Shown: positions 24,153 through 33,209 of the stretch, piece after piece
Layout: each line of letters begins with the position of its first letter
How positions within the stretch are numbered: position 1 is the stretch's first letter
DNA from: Polytrichum commune
Lineage: Eukaryota; Streptophyta; Polytrichopsida; Polytrichales; Polytrichaceae
Length of the DNA stretch: 64,000 nucleotides
Direction of reading: 5' to 3'
Assembly (NCBI GenBank): GCA_950295325.1
Contig: OX485806.1
Location: forward strand, 53,191,169-53,255,168
Translations under genes and position numbers: made by a program
The notes under the pieces: model-generated
Databases searched by the model: none
What the model was told of the DNA's origin: nothing
The model's input: only the letters and a program-made list of their open reading frames with translations

Positions 24153-24213
24153 TAATTGGCGACCATCGGGGGATGAATCCAAACATCTCTTGCTCCAAGG
24201 GTAAGTTGCCTAG
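24153..24213 (-). other. Internal end next to the 3' LTR, no canonical polypurine tract
   Basis: On the sense strand the bases before the 3' LTR read ATCCCCCGATGGTCGCCAATTA, not purine-rich. The related copy has an almost identical block (44641-44664). Read on the opposite strand the block begins TAATTGGCGACC, which looks like a PBS. Confidence 0.6.
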
Positions 24214-27200
24214 TCAAGCTCGGTACTCCTTACATCTACATCCCGATGTACGGGTAGGAAAGAGCTCACCATTCAACGTTTCCAATTGAATTGAATTATT
24301 AGGAAAGACCTCATAGACAAGGTAAGGTCCTAACCATACCGCATCGAATTTCGCCGGAAATTCAAGCTTTCGTGCGTCTTGAATCATGACCATCATTCCC
24401 GGTGTTAGGGCCCTTCTCTTATGTTGTTTGTCGAAAGTAATCTTTCTCCTTCTTTGGATTGCCTCAATATGTTGAGCCGCCATTCTCCTCCCTTCGTCAA
24501 GTGCTTCCAAATCGGTGAGTCGATTTCGTAAGGATTGACTTTCGGTAAGTCTCGTACTCACGGCCACCCTAAGTGACTCGACTTCATATTCGATTGGTAG
24601 TGTCGCTTCAAGACCATAGACTAAGGAAAATGGTGTAGCACGCGTAGTTACCTTATAGGTTGTACGGTATGCCCAAAGTGCCGCCGTTAGTTTCGTATCC
24701 CAATCCCGCTTCGAGTCTATAACCGTCTTGCGTAGTATACTTACCAAAATTCCGTTAACCCTTTCCGTTTGTCCATTGGTTTGTGGGTGGTAGGGAGTAG
24801 TCTTCCGGTGATCAATTTTAAATTTCTCTGTCATCTCTCGAATCAAGTCATTCAAAAAGTGAGTACCCCTATCGCTTACTAGGATCTTCGGCACCCCGAA
24901 CCGCGAAATTATGTTTTCGTACATAAATGTTGCCGCGTGTTCCGCCGTGTCGGTCTTCACCGCTTTGGCTTCCGCCCACTTGGTGAGGTACTCGGTTGCC
25001 ACCACAATATATTTCATTCCTTTTGAAGATTGGGGATGGACCTCACCCACATAGTCGATGCCCCATTTTTCGAAAGGAATTAAGGGTAATGATACATGTA
25101 AAGGCATCTCCATTCTAAGGTCGTTTCGGACATACCGTTGGCAAGCGTCGCATTTCCTTACATAGTCATGGGCGTCCTTAAATAGTGTAGGCCAAAAGTA
25201 GCCCGCTCTAAGTATTTTTTGCCCGGTGAGTTGACCCGAGAAGTGACCGCCGCAAGCGCTATCGTGGCAAGCGATTAAAATCGCTTCAACCTCCGTTTTT
25301 GACACGCATCGTCGTAAAATACCATCGGACCCCCTTCTAAACAACCTATGGCCCACTACAACAAATTGCCTACTATTTACCCTCACCTTCCTTCTCTCTT
25401 CTTTTGTCCACTCTTTGGGCAACTTGTGGGTTGTTAGAAATTCCACTATGCCCGCATACCACTCCGGTGTAGAAGTGACCACAAAGAGGCTATCATCTAC
25501 TAACATATCATTTACCGGATTTTTTCCTATCTCCTCCGACAACCTAGACAAGTGGTCCGCTTGTAAATGCATACGACCCGGTTTATATTCCACCGTGTAG
25601 TCGAATTCTTCTAATAACAAAACCCACCTAGCTAACCTACCACTTAACTCCGCCTTGTTAATTAGATACTTGATAGCCATGTGGTCAACAAAAAATACAA
25701 CCGGGTTGCACATGAGGTAATGCCTAAACTTTTTAACGGAAAACACCATGGCTAGGCACTCCCTCTCCGTTGTAGAGTAGTTTCTTTCGGCGGGGGTCAA
25801 TTGCTTACTCGCATAAGCTATAGGTTGATCCTTCTCTTTTTCTCCCGTTGCTTGACAAAGCGCACTCCCTATTGCCACATTACTAGCATCACAATAGACG
25901 TGAAAAGGTTTACCCCAATTGGGTGGTATCAACACCGGATAGGTGCTCAACCTATCCCGCAATTCCTCAAAGGCTTTTTGACAAGCATCCGTCCACTCGA
26001 ATTTGACATCCTTTTTGAGCAAATGGGTAATGGGCACCGCTATCTTTGAAAAATTAGGAATAAGTTCCCGGTACCATCCCACATGTCCTAACAACTTAGA
26101 GATCCCCTTGGAATTGGTTGGAGTTGCCAAGTCGCTTATGGCCGCAATCTTATCCGGATCGGGTTCTCTACCTTTCTCACTAACAACATAACCCAACAAC
26201 ACTCCCTTATTCACTCCCAAAAATGTCTTATCCGGGTTCAATGCTAACCTCATCTTCCTACACCTAACCAATGCCTCCCTAACACAATGTAGGTGATCAT
26301 CCACATTACTTTGTGTGCTAAAATCGTCCACAAAGACGGTCATGGATTTGAACAACAAGTCGGTGAAGATATACATTACTAATCGTTGGAAAGTAGCCGG
26401 GGCATTACATAACCCAAATGGCATCACTACCCACACAAAAGTACCCCAAGGTGTAGTAAAAGCCGTTTTATGGATATCTTGGAGGGCTATGGAAATTTGA
26501 TTATAACCCGCATACCCATCCATAAAGGTATATCGCGAATGACCTCCAACCTCCTCAAGCAACAAGGTGATAAAAGGTAAGGGGAAGTGATCCTTTTGTG
26601 TGCACGAATTCAATTTCCTATAGTCGACACAAACCCTTAATTTCCCATTTTTTTTCTTTACTAAGACCATAGGAGAAACCCAATCCGTGATTTCCACCGG
26701 CTTGATAAACCCGGCCTTCAATAACCTTTCCAATTCCGCTTTCACCAACAATTGCAATTGAGGATTCATCCTCCTCTCCTTTTGTCTAATTGGCCTCGCC
26801 CCCGGAATTAAAGGAATCCGGTGCTCTACCATTTCCCTAGGAATTCCCTTAAGCTCATCGTAGGACCATGCAAAAGTATCACTAAACTCATCCACCAAAT
26901 TGCTATACTCCCTAACCTCTTTCTCCCCCAATTTGGAGCCCATCTTCATTTGTCGGGTTTTTCCATTCTTTAATTTCACATCCACGTACCGCCAATCCGC
27001 TTCCGACACATGTGCTTGTTCCTCTTTGTTCCGATACCAATCGGAAGGCACATTGGGGTAATCTTTCACATCTTGACCTACAACTATCCCCGTAGACGTG
27101 GTCTTGAAATGTAAAGGCTCCTCCAATTTCGATGACTCAATAATCACATCCTCCTCTTGAGTCCCATCTACATGAATTAAACTAACCTCACCCTCTTCCA

Positions 27201-28953
27201 CGTCATCTACCCAAGGTGTTAACCCACCGCTAATCCACTCTTCCTCGGTGAGCACCTCACATGGCTCCAACAATGAGCCCTCTCCTAAACTAACACTAGG
27301 AAATTCACTCCCTAAGCCTACTTGGTGAAATGTAACCATTACATCAACCTCGGACTCGGGGTACTCCCTTAGCCATTGGGCATAATCCCCATTATCCCCA
27401 TAATTGTAAAAATTAGGACCTAGACTTCCCGAGCCCGAATCTATAACAACCCTTTGACCTTCGGGATGGACGACTCCCACCAATGCCTTGCCAATCTCAT
27501 TCTCGTTTAAGTCATCAATTTCCTTCTCCAATGGCAAATACATCTCCTTCTTCATCCATCCTTCTAATGAACCAATGGACACTATGACCCTATTACCCTC
27601 CGGACCATAAGTGATGGATGGTTTAGGTCCACCCCAATTGACCATAGCATTCGCCATCCGCAACCAAGGCCTACCTAGCAAAATGGGGAAGGTGTCCTTG
27701 TTGGAGTGCATTTTAATGACATGGAAGGTGACCAAGTACTCCTCACCTCCCGTAGTCATTCTACAATCCTTGATCATCCCCAAAGGCGTAGTCGAACTTT
27801 GATTTGCCATATTTATGACCAAAGGTGAAGGCCCCGTGAGTCCAAGTCCCAATTTTTTCATAGTATCCTCCGGTAGTATATTTAGACTACTCCCTCCGTC
27901 GACTAGCACATTAGGAACCACCTTATCTACTATAACAACTTCTATTTCTATAGCTTTCACGTCTCTTCCACCTTGTGATTGGATCCTAGCGGCTATTTTA
28001 GCTTTCACCTTCCTCATCCTCTTGTGTACCGGCATTCCCTCCTTTAATGTTTTCCTTGCCGTGGGTGAAATTTCCAATAGTTGGCCGAAAGTAATATCCG
28101 CCTTGAGTGTACTAAGGTCCGCCCACAAGTCGTACCCGGTAGATCTTTCCACCTTAGAATTACCCACTACGTCGAATTCGTCTACGGGAACCCCCGGTCC
28201 TTCCCATTCACCCACATCGCTATTATCCAAGTCATGTACCGCATTAGTCCTCTCCCTATCTTGTAAAATTATATTTTCCCTCTCCACATCCTTAGTAGCT
28301 CTTCTAGCTACCCTATCCAACTCGGAGAGATTAATCTCTTCATCCGAAGAGTAATTTCCTTGCTCTCCTATTCCTACCTCCAACGGGGCATCCCCTCTCC
28401 TAGCCCTAGTAGTTACCGCTAGTGCAGGTGCTTCTTCAACCACACCCTTACCCTTCACTAACTCATATGTAATAGCATTGGTGTGAGGAGGCCATTGACT
28501 TTGCTCCTCTCCAATTCTCGTTGGGAGAGGAAGCATGTCATCACATGTGGCCTCCAACACTCCATCCATGAACCTAACATCTTGGGAGTTAGATGGTCCC
28601 GGATCCGTTGGAGGCGCTTGTCTCCCGTTACTACCATTAGGTGGAACTCCTTGTCTATTTTGTATTGGAATGTAACCGGTTGTAGTTTGCAAGCCCGCCG
28701 GTGGATGAAAAGTTTGCCTAGCATTACTATGGTCATAGTATAAGTTAGGTGGCCTAAGTTCATTGGCCGGTACTCCTTGTGGCCTAGCACCTCGCATATT
28801 ATCCCTTGCTTGTTGTTGTGGATTAGCCACCGGGTAAGGGACATTAATTACTTTGTCCGGTTGGCGACACGTATCCGAGGGATGACTTCCTCCACAATTG
28901 CTACAATTAAACTCTTGACCTTCGGACCAACATTGTCCTTGAGCGTGCCACCT
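24214..28953 (-). CDS. Protease, reverse transcriptase, RNase H and integrase of the nested gypsy element
   Basis: An uninterrupted frame to TGA at 24214, in phase with gag upstream. A second CCHC knuckle (CSNCGGSSHPSDTC) lies just after the TGA at 28954. Numbering from 28830: the protease has VLVDGGSSLNIL (D311) and LGRPWL. RT follows with YTFMDGYAGYNQ (motif A Asp present), MPFGLCNAPATFQR and VFVDD. RNase H begins FHVYCDASNVAIG. Integrase has H and C zinc ligands (CHDSACGGHFSG, CDACQRY) and the D, D, E residues in GIDYVG, VSDRGTHF and QTERVNG. The tail is a GPY/F-type module (WLGPYLVYEVFPNNS) ending CRCKEYRA. All catalytic residues are present, so enzyme activity is likely if the gag stops are bypassed. 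Confidence 0.95.
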   Translation of the reverse strand, partial: RWHAQGQCWSEGQEFNCSNCGGSHPSDTCRQPDKVINVPYPVANPQQQARDNMRGARPQGVPANELRPPNLYYDHSNARQTFHPPAGLQTTTGYIPIQNRQGVPPNGSNGRQAPPTDPGPSNSQDVRFMDGVLEATCDDMLPLPTRIGEEQSQWPPHTNAITYELVKGKGVVEEAPALAVTTRARRGDAPLEVGIGEQGNYSSDEEINLSELDRVARRATKDVERENIILQDRERTNAVHDLDNSDVGEWEGPGVPVDEFDVVGNSKVERSTGYDLWADLSTLKADITFGQLLEISPTARKTLKEGMPVHKRMRKVKAKIAARIQSQGGRDVKAIEIEVVIVDKVVPNVLVDGGSSLNILPEDTMKKLGLGLTGPSPLVINMANQSSTTPLGMIKDCRMTTGGEEYLVTFHVIKMHSNKDTFPILLGRPWLRMANAMVNWGGPKPSITYGPEGNRVIVSIGSLEGWMKKEMYLPLEKEIDDLNENEIGKALVGVVHPEGQRVVIDSGSGSLGPNFYNYGDNGDYAQWLREYPESEVDVMVTFHQVGLGSEFPSVSLGEGSLLEPCEVLTEEEWISGGLTPWVDDVEEGEVSLIHVDGTQEEDVIIESSKLEEPLHFKTTSTGIVVGQDVKDYPNVPSDWYRNKEEQAHVSEADWRYVDVKLKNGKTRQMKMGSKLGEKEVREYSNLVDEFSDTFAWSYDELKGIPREMVEHRIPLIPGARPIRQKERRMNPQLQLLVKAELERLLKAGFIKPVEITDWVSPMVLVKKKNGKLRVCVDYRKLNSCTQKDHFPLPFITLLLEEVGGHSRYTFMDGYAGYNQISIALQDIHKTAFTTPWGTFVWVVMPFGLCNAPATFQRLVMYIFTDLLFKSMTVFVDDFSTQSNVDDHLHCVREALVRCRKMRLALNPDKTFLGVNKGVLLGYVVSEKGREPDPDKIAAISDLATPTNSKGISKLLGHVGWYRELIPNFSKIAVPITHLLKKDVKFEWTDACQKAFEELRDRLSTYPVLIPPNWGKPFHVYCDASNVAIGSALCQATGEKEKDQPIAYASKQLTPAERNYSTTERECLAMVFSVKKFRHYLMCNPVVFFVDHMAIKYLINKAELSGRLARWVLLLEEFDYTVEYKPGRMHLQADHLSRLSEEIGKNPVNDMLVDDSLFVVTSTPEWYAGIVEFLTTHKLPKEWTKEERRKVRVNSRQFVVVGHRLFRRGSDGILRRCVSKTEVEAILIACHDSACGGHFSGQLTGQKILRAGYFWPTLFKDAHDYVRKCDACQRYVRNDLRMEMPLHVSLPLIPFEKWGIDYVGEVHPQSSKGMKYIVVATEYLTKWAEAKAVKTDTAEHAATFMYENIISRFGVPKILVSDRGTHFLNDLIREMTEKFKIDHRKTTPYHPQTNGQTERVNGILVSILRKTVIDSKRDWDTKLTAALWAYRTTYKVTTRATPFSLVYGLEATLPIEYEVESLRVAVSTRLTESQSLRNRLTDLEALDEGRRMAAQHIEAIQRRRKITFDKQHKRRALTPGMMVMIQDARKLEFPAKFDAVWLGPYLVYEVFPNNSIQLETLNGELFPTRTSGCRCKEYRA

Positions 28954-29388
28954 TCAACAAAAGGGATGAAATTCCTTCTTCTCTAAATTTTGGCCACCTT
29001 GCCCTCTAGGTTGTGGTCCTCTATTGCTTCCATTTCCATAGTGAGGTGGCGCTTGACCTCGTTGATTTTGTTGAGGTGGGTTACCGTTTCCTCTTTGGTC
29101 ACGGTTTTGTCCACTTCTACAAAATTGACGCGTGTGGCCCGGTTGGCCACATTGGACACACCATAATCCGGAAGAATGCCTACCCGACTCAACCGGGGGT
29201 GGAGGCCCCGGTTGTTGACTCCGGATCATTAATGACATTTGATCCGTGAGGCTTTGCATTTGTTTTATCATAGCCTCTTGGAATCCTAGTTGGCTAGCAC
29301 CTAGTCTTCTCTCAACCTCCTCCAAGTGTGGATCCGTTCTAGGGGCCGGTAGTGCCAAAAGAGGTGCCGGTTCCCTAACCGCTAAAGG
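28954..29388 (-). CDS. Gag C-terminal part with CCHC zinc knuckle, between two TGA codons
   Basis: In phase with the frames on either side. It carries a nucleocapsid knuckle CVQCGQPGHTRQFC (C-x2-C-x4-H-x4-C), followed by a Gly/Asn/Gln/Arg-rich stretch typical of RNA-binding gag tails. It is bounded upstream by TGA 29389-29391 and ends in TGA 28954-28956. Both stops lie one C-to-T change from CGA (Arg), as expected from decay of methylated CpG, though translational readthrough cannot be excluded. Confidence 0.88.
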   Translation of the reverse strand, partial: PLAVREPAPLLALPAPRTDPHLEEVERRLGASQLGFQEAMIKQMQSLTDQMSLMIRSQQPGPPPPVESGRHSSGLWCVQCGQPGHTRQFCRSGQNRDQRGNGNPPQQNQRGQAPPHYGNGSNRGPQPRGQGGQNLEKKEFHPFC

Positions 29389-30453
29389 TCAGGGACCGGT
29401 GTCCACAATGGCATATGGAATTTGGTTCTCATACTTAGCGGGTTCTACCGCTACCACCCTAGGGCGTATGGGGATGAATTGTGGGATCAATTCATCCTCC
29501 CTTCTCCATAGCCTTTCGTGATCTTTATCCAAGTTTTCAATATCTCTAGCCGCACGCTTGGCATCCGCCAAGGTCAAGGGATTCCTTTCTAGAACACCCC
29601 TAATAGTTCCGGACTTAAAAAACCCTTGAATGAAAAATTGCTTTAGCGTGTCGTCGTTGAGCATGGTACCCACAAATCTAGTGCACACTAAATCAAACCT
29701 CCTAATGTAAGCCGAAATTTCTTCCTCCCTTCCTTGCTTCAATGACGACAATGCCCTTAATGCGGTACTTTGACCCACTTCCGGCCTAAATTCGTTAAGA
29801 AACTCCCTTTGTAATTGTTCCCATCCCCTAAAATGTCCCTCGGCATGATCCCGATACCATTCATAGGCTTCCCCCTCTAGAGTGGTAGGAAACCACACTA
29901 ACCAATAACCCGGGTCGGTTATGAGGGAGCTAGCCAACCGTTCGATATACCGTTCCATGTGCCGAGAGGGGTCCTCATCCTTGGTCCCATAAAATTTAGG
30001 GAGATGAGATGGCATATCCATCGCCGCTAAATTTTGTGGAACCACAATTGGTAGGCCTCTTGGCCTAACCAATGGGTCTATTGGAGGTATAGGAGGTATG
30101 GGCGGAATTGGGGGTATGGGTGGTGGATCCATCCCCCGTTCCTCGGCCATGGTGACCGGTGAACTATTCAACAATCCCCTATCAACTTCTACCGGGAATT
30201 CTTCTCTAAGTGTGTAATTTTCCGAAGAAGTTTCACCACTCAATTTGGAGGGAGTGATCTCCTCTTCAAGTTGAGCTCCAAGTTCTAAGGTGTCTAGAAT
30301 TAACCTAGTCCTAGGTTCGACGTTCAAACAACTCTCTATTCTAACATTATCTTGTTCTAATCTATCACTGATTTTAGAGGACCGCCTCTTTCGAGTAGAT
30401 TTCTCTAGTCCTACTATCAAACTTGGTTTTTGTGAGCGAGTCCTACCTTGCAT
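29389..30453 (-). CDS. Gag capsid region of the nested gypsy element
   Basis: 354 codons from ATG 30453 to TGA 29389-29391. After a charged N-terminus and a PPIPPI repeat (about residues 112-128) comes the retrotransposon gag core: FYGTKDEDPSRHMERYIERL, then YEWYRDHAEGHFRGWEQLQ and EISAYIRRFDLVCTRF. This domain assembles the particle around element RNA. A leader of about 890 nt separates it from the PBS. Confidence 0.92.
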   Translation of the reverse strand: MQGRTRSQKPSLIVGLEKSTRKRRSSKISDRLEQDNVRIESCLNVEPRTRLILDTLELGAQLEEEITPSKLSGETSSENYTLREEFPVEVDRGLLNSSPVTMAEERGMDPPPIPPIPPIPPIPPIDPLVRPRGLPIVVPQNLAAMDMPSHLPKFYGTKDEDPSRHMERYIERLASSLITDPGYWLVWFPTTLEGEAYEWYRDHAEGHFRGWEQLQREFLNEFRPEVGQSTALRALSSLKQGREEEISAYIRRFDLVCTRFVGTMLNDDTLKQFFIQGFFKSGTIRGVLERNPLTLADAKRAARDIENLDKDHERLWRREDELIPQFIPIRPRVVAVEPAKYENQIPYAIVDTGP

Positions 30454-31340
30454 TCCATAAGAATCGATCGACCCTCACTTGACCACACATAATCCTAGCA
30501 ATTCCCCTCTTAATATTTTCACTTGTCTTGGTGTGGTTATAATTTTTTTAGGAGGTGAGGAAAAGAACCTGCAAGCCCACTTAGGTGAAAGAATCCCAAT
30601 AGGGGATAGGCATGTTCATGTTAATTTTTTGGTTAAGTCGGAGCATCACCTCCGCACCTTCCCGCAAATTAACACTCACCACAATACCGATTGTGAGGGG
30701 GTGACCTTCCGAGTAGATTATGTTAAAAGTCGAGGCTTCACCCTTCAACTTCTCACACCATCCACAATTCGGGAATTACCCTCTACAACGGATAACAACA
30801 ATCACGAGTACAAAAGGCATTCCTTAATTAGTTAATGAGTTCACTTTGAAGAAATAAACATACCTTGAGCAATCGCATCCCCCTGTGAGTTAGCACTCCC
30901 CTCAATCGTGACTCAATGTAACAACACCATAAACTTTGTGAAATATTAATTTAATCTAGAGCATGAAATGACAACTCCCAAAACTTTGAGACTCACCCCG
31001 AGGTGAGTGTCAAAGTTCAATGTCCTAAGGTGAATTTACCCTCTAATGTTTTAATGAGCTACTCGGTTATAGGTTCCTTTTAAGTTCTTAGCAAATCCCC
31101 AAAAAGGTTGAGGACGTACCTTCGCCGCGCTCCTTCCTCAAAAATGAATTTGCGTAATTGACAATGCAATTCATTCCAAGGAATAGTTGAAATACAATGA
31201 ATTCAAATGTAACCCAAAGAGAGAATACTTACCGAGTTTCGGGTGCTCCTTCCCTTCTCTCAAGTTTGTGTCTCCAATTTTTCCTAGTTGCCTCCAAGTC
31301 TCCTAGTCGCCTCCAAGTCTTGTAACTACCTTCCGCTTCG
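30454..31340 (-). other. 5' leader of the nested gypsy element
   Basis: Between the PBS and the gag start codon, with no minus-strand ORF of note. A 118-codon open stretch on the plus strand (30479-30835) has no motif and is antisense to the leader. The region probably carries packaging and translation signals, none of which I can point to. Confidence 0.5.
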
Positions 31341-31358
31341 CTCCCGGCGGACGCACCA
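31341..31358 (-). promoter_or_regulatory. Primer-binding site of the nested gypsy element
   Basis: On the minus strand, four bases after the 5' LTR, comes TGGTGCGTCCGCCGGGAG. It starts TGG, complementary to the CCA end of a tRNA, with a GC-rich continuation like an acceptor and T stem. The tRNA is not certain; a tRNA with a 5' end GCGTCCG would match. Confidence 0.7.
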
Positions 31359-31362
31359 ATTA

Positions 31363-33209
31363 TGTGAGGCCAAACCCCCCACCCTTAAGCGTCCGTAGTC
31401 CGAGTAGTGGGTTTGGGCTCACATTCCTCCGTGGTATTGGATTTGGACTTGGATGAGTCCAAAGTGCAAGGTTCACCCTTCAAGTGGTCTTGGATTTAAC
31501 TTTGGTCTTTGCTTCCTTTGTCTTGCCATCGCGAGAGTGCTCCACATTCTCCATTAAGTTGTGCACGTGGTTTATTTTTAAAGAGAGGATGCAAGTGTTA
31601 AAAAAAACACTATTCTCTATAGTCAATCTCAAATACATTTACTTGTGAAAGCCACACATAACACTAACTAGCATAATGTAACTAACTACTTGTCTATGAG
31701 CTAATTAGGTAGGCTATCTACTAAGCTCCTTCATGAACCCATCTCTTTACTTTCTAATTACATAAACCTAGCTCCTTCATAAACCCAGCTCCTTCATAAA
31801 CCCAGCTTCTTAGCTTCTAACTAAACAAACCCAGCTCCTTCATAAACCCAGGTCCTTCATAAACCCAGCTCTTTACTTTCTAACTAAACAAACCCAGCTC
31901 CTTCATAAACCCAGGTCCTTCATAAACCCAGCTCTTTACTTTCTAACTAAACAAACCCAGCTCCTTCATAAACCCAGCTCCTTCATGAACCCACAACTTT
32001 GTAGTTGTAATCCCCAACTACCTCACTAATTATTCAAGCCCTTAACTAATCTTCCTACCTAATTTCCCTAATTCTACTAACAACCCCTTTCTAATCACAC
32101 AATTCTTCTCTAATCCTAAAATCCTAAAATCCTAGAGAGGAGAGGGGGAGAGAGAATTTCCTAACTTCACTAAGACTAACTAATCCACACAAGTATATTT
32201 TTGCACTCATCACAACATCAAGTGCTCAACTCTTAAACATGGAACTTGCAACCACGTGTATTCAAAACATGAACTTTAAGTACCACAAATTGGAATCATG
32301 AATTAACTTTAAAATCCTTCACGTCAACACTAATTCTACCAAGAGGTCAAGCCCTCTTCAAGGCTAACAAGCCTTGGCTCTCAAACTAAAAACTAAGCAC
32401 ACACATGTGCTCCAATATGGCTTCCCACACCCACACTTATAACTCGTGGGGTGCCTTGGAGCACAAAGGAAAGAGAGAGTGAGTGAGGGAAGAATGAGGG
32501 ATTATATAGTAAGCTTGAGGGGGTGAGCACCCTCAAGGCTCACGATAAGCCCTTGAGATTTCCTCCTACTTAGTAGGCGCCAATCCTATCTTCTAAGCCT
32601 TCCTCCCTCAAATGATCAACAAGGATCCTAATTCGAACATTTAACTAGCCTTGGCTTTCTACCTACCACACTTTACCAAACTTGGGATGCTTCAACCCAA
32701 ACTTAGCCTCCTTCGCTTTCCGCCGCCATAACTTTCTCCCCTTACTTTCCCAAATCGTCGCTCACCACTCAATTCAAACCACGATGCTTAACTCGTGATT
32801 TGATTGGTGCTTTGAGAATTTGCTTATCCTCCACCTTGCATTCTTCCTTGGGCCTTCCCCATTAAGTGGCCATGATGAGGTGGTCCACTTGTGCGCTCCA
32901 TGTGATCCTCCATTCATCCCAATTCGAAAGCACTTGCCTCTTGAGTCACTTTGGTTGTCTCCATCCATTTGTACTAGCCTACTCACTAACTACTCAATCC
33001 AAGTTCTCCTTACCTATCCTCATTCACTCAAATCCTTCCGAAGGTAAAAACACAATAACAACTCACATCCTAGCCTCTTACAACATGGTACTTCTAAGAC
33101 TAACATTTCACTCTTTTTATATTTTTGTGAAGTAACATGCTACTTCAAAGTGCATCAACTAACGTTTCAAGGGTCTAAGACTAAATGTGGGCACCCTTTT
33201 GGGCTCACA
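31363..33209 (-). repeat. 5' LTR of the nested gypsy element
   Basis: 1847 bp, the same length as the left LTR and nearly identical to it. The minus-strand TATA motif lies at 32501-32511 and would drive transcription toward the gag gene. Confidence 0.97.
32501..32511 (-). promoter_or_regulatory. Candidate TATA box in the 5' LTR
   Basis: TACTATATAAT on the minus strand, within the 5' LTR and upstream of gag in the correct orientation. It is the best TATA match in the LTR. Confidence 0.5.

Larger units (their letters stand above)
22306..33209 (-). mobile_element. Young nested Ty3/gypsy retrotransposon, near-intact
   Basis: A complete element of 10,904 bp with 1847-bp LTRs (22306-24152 and 31363-33209) starting TGTGAG and ending CTCACA, and a perfect 5-bp TSD. 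Its gag-pol frame runs on the minus strand from 30453 to 24214 (2080 codons), broken only by two TGA codons. The domain order gag, PR, RT, RNase H, INT marks Ty3/gypsy. There is no chromodomain after the integrase, so it is not a chromovirus. The LTRs differ at two positions by eye (22375 C versus T, a CpG site; and 22405 T versus A), so insertion was recent. It sits inside, and inactivates, the methyltransferase gene of the older element. Confidence 0.97.

Noticed and set aside
30479-30835. 118-codon plus-strand ORF
   Set aside because: Antisense to the leader of the nested gypsy element, with no motif.
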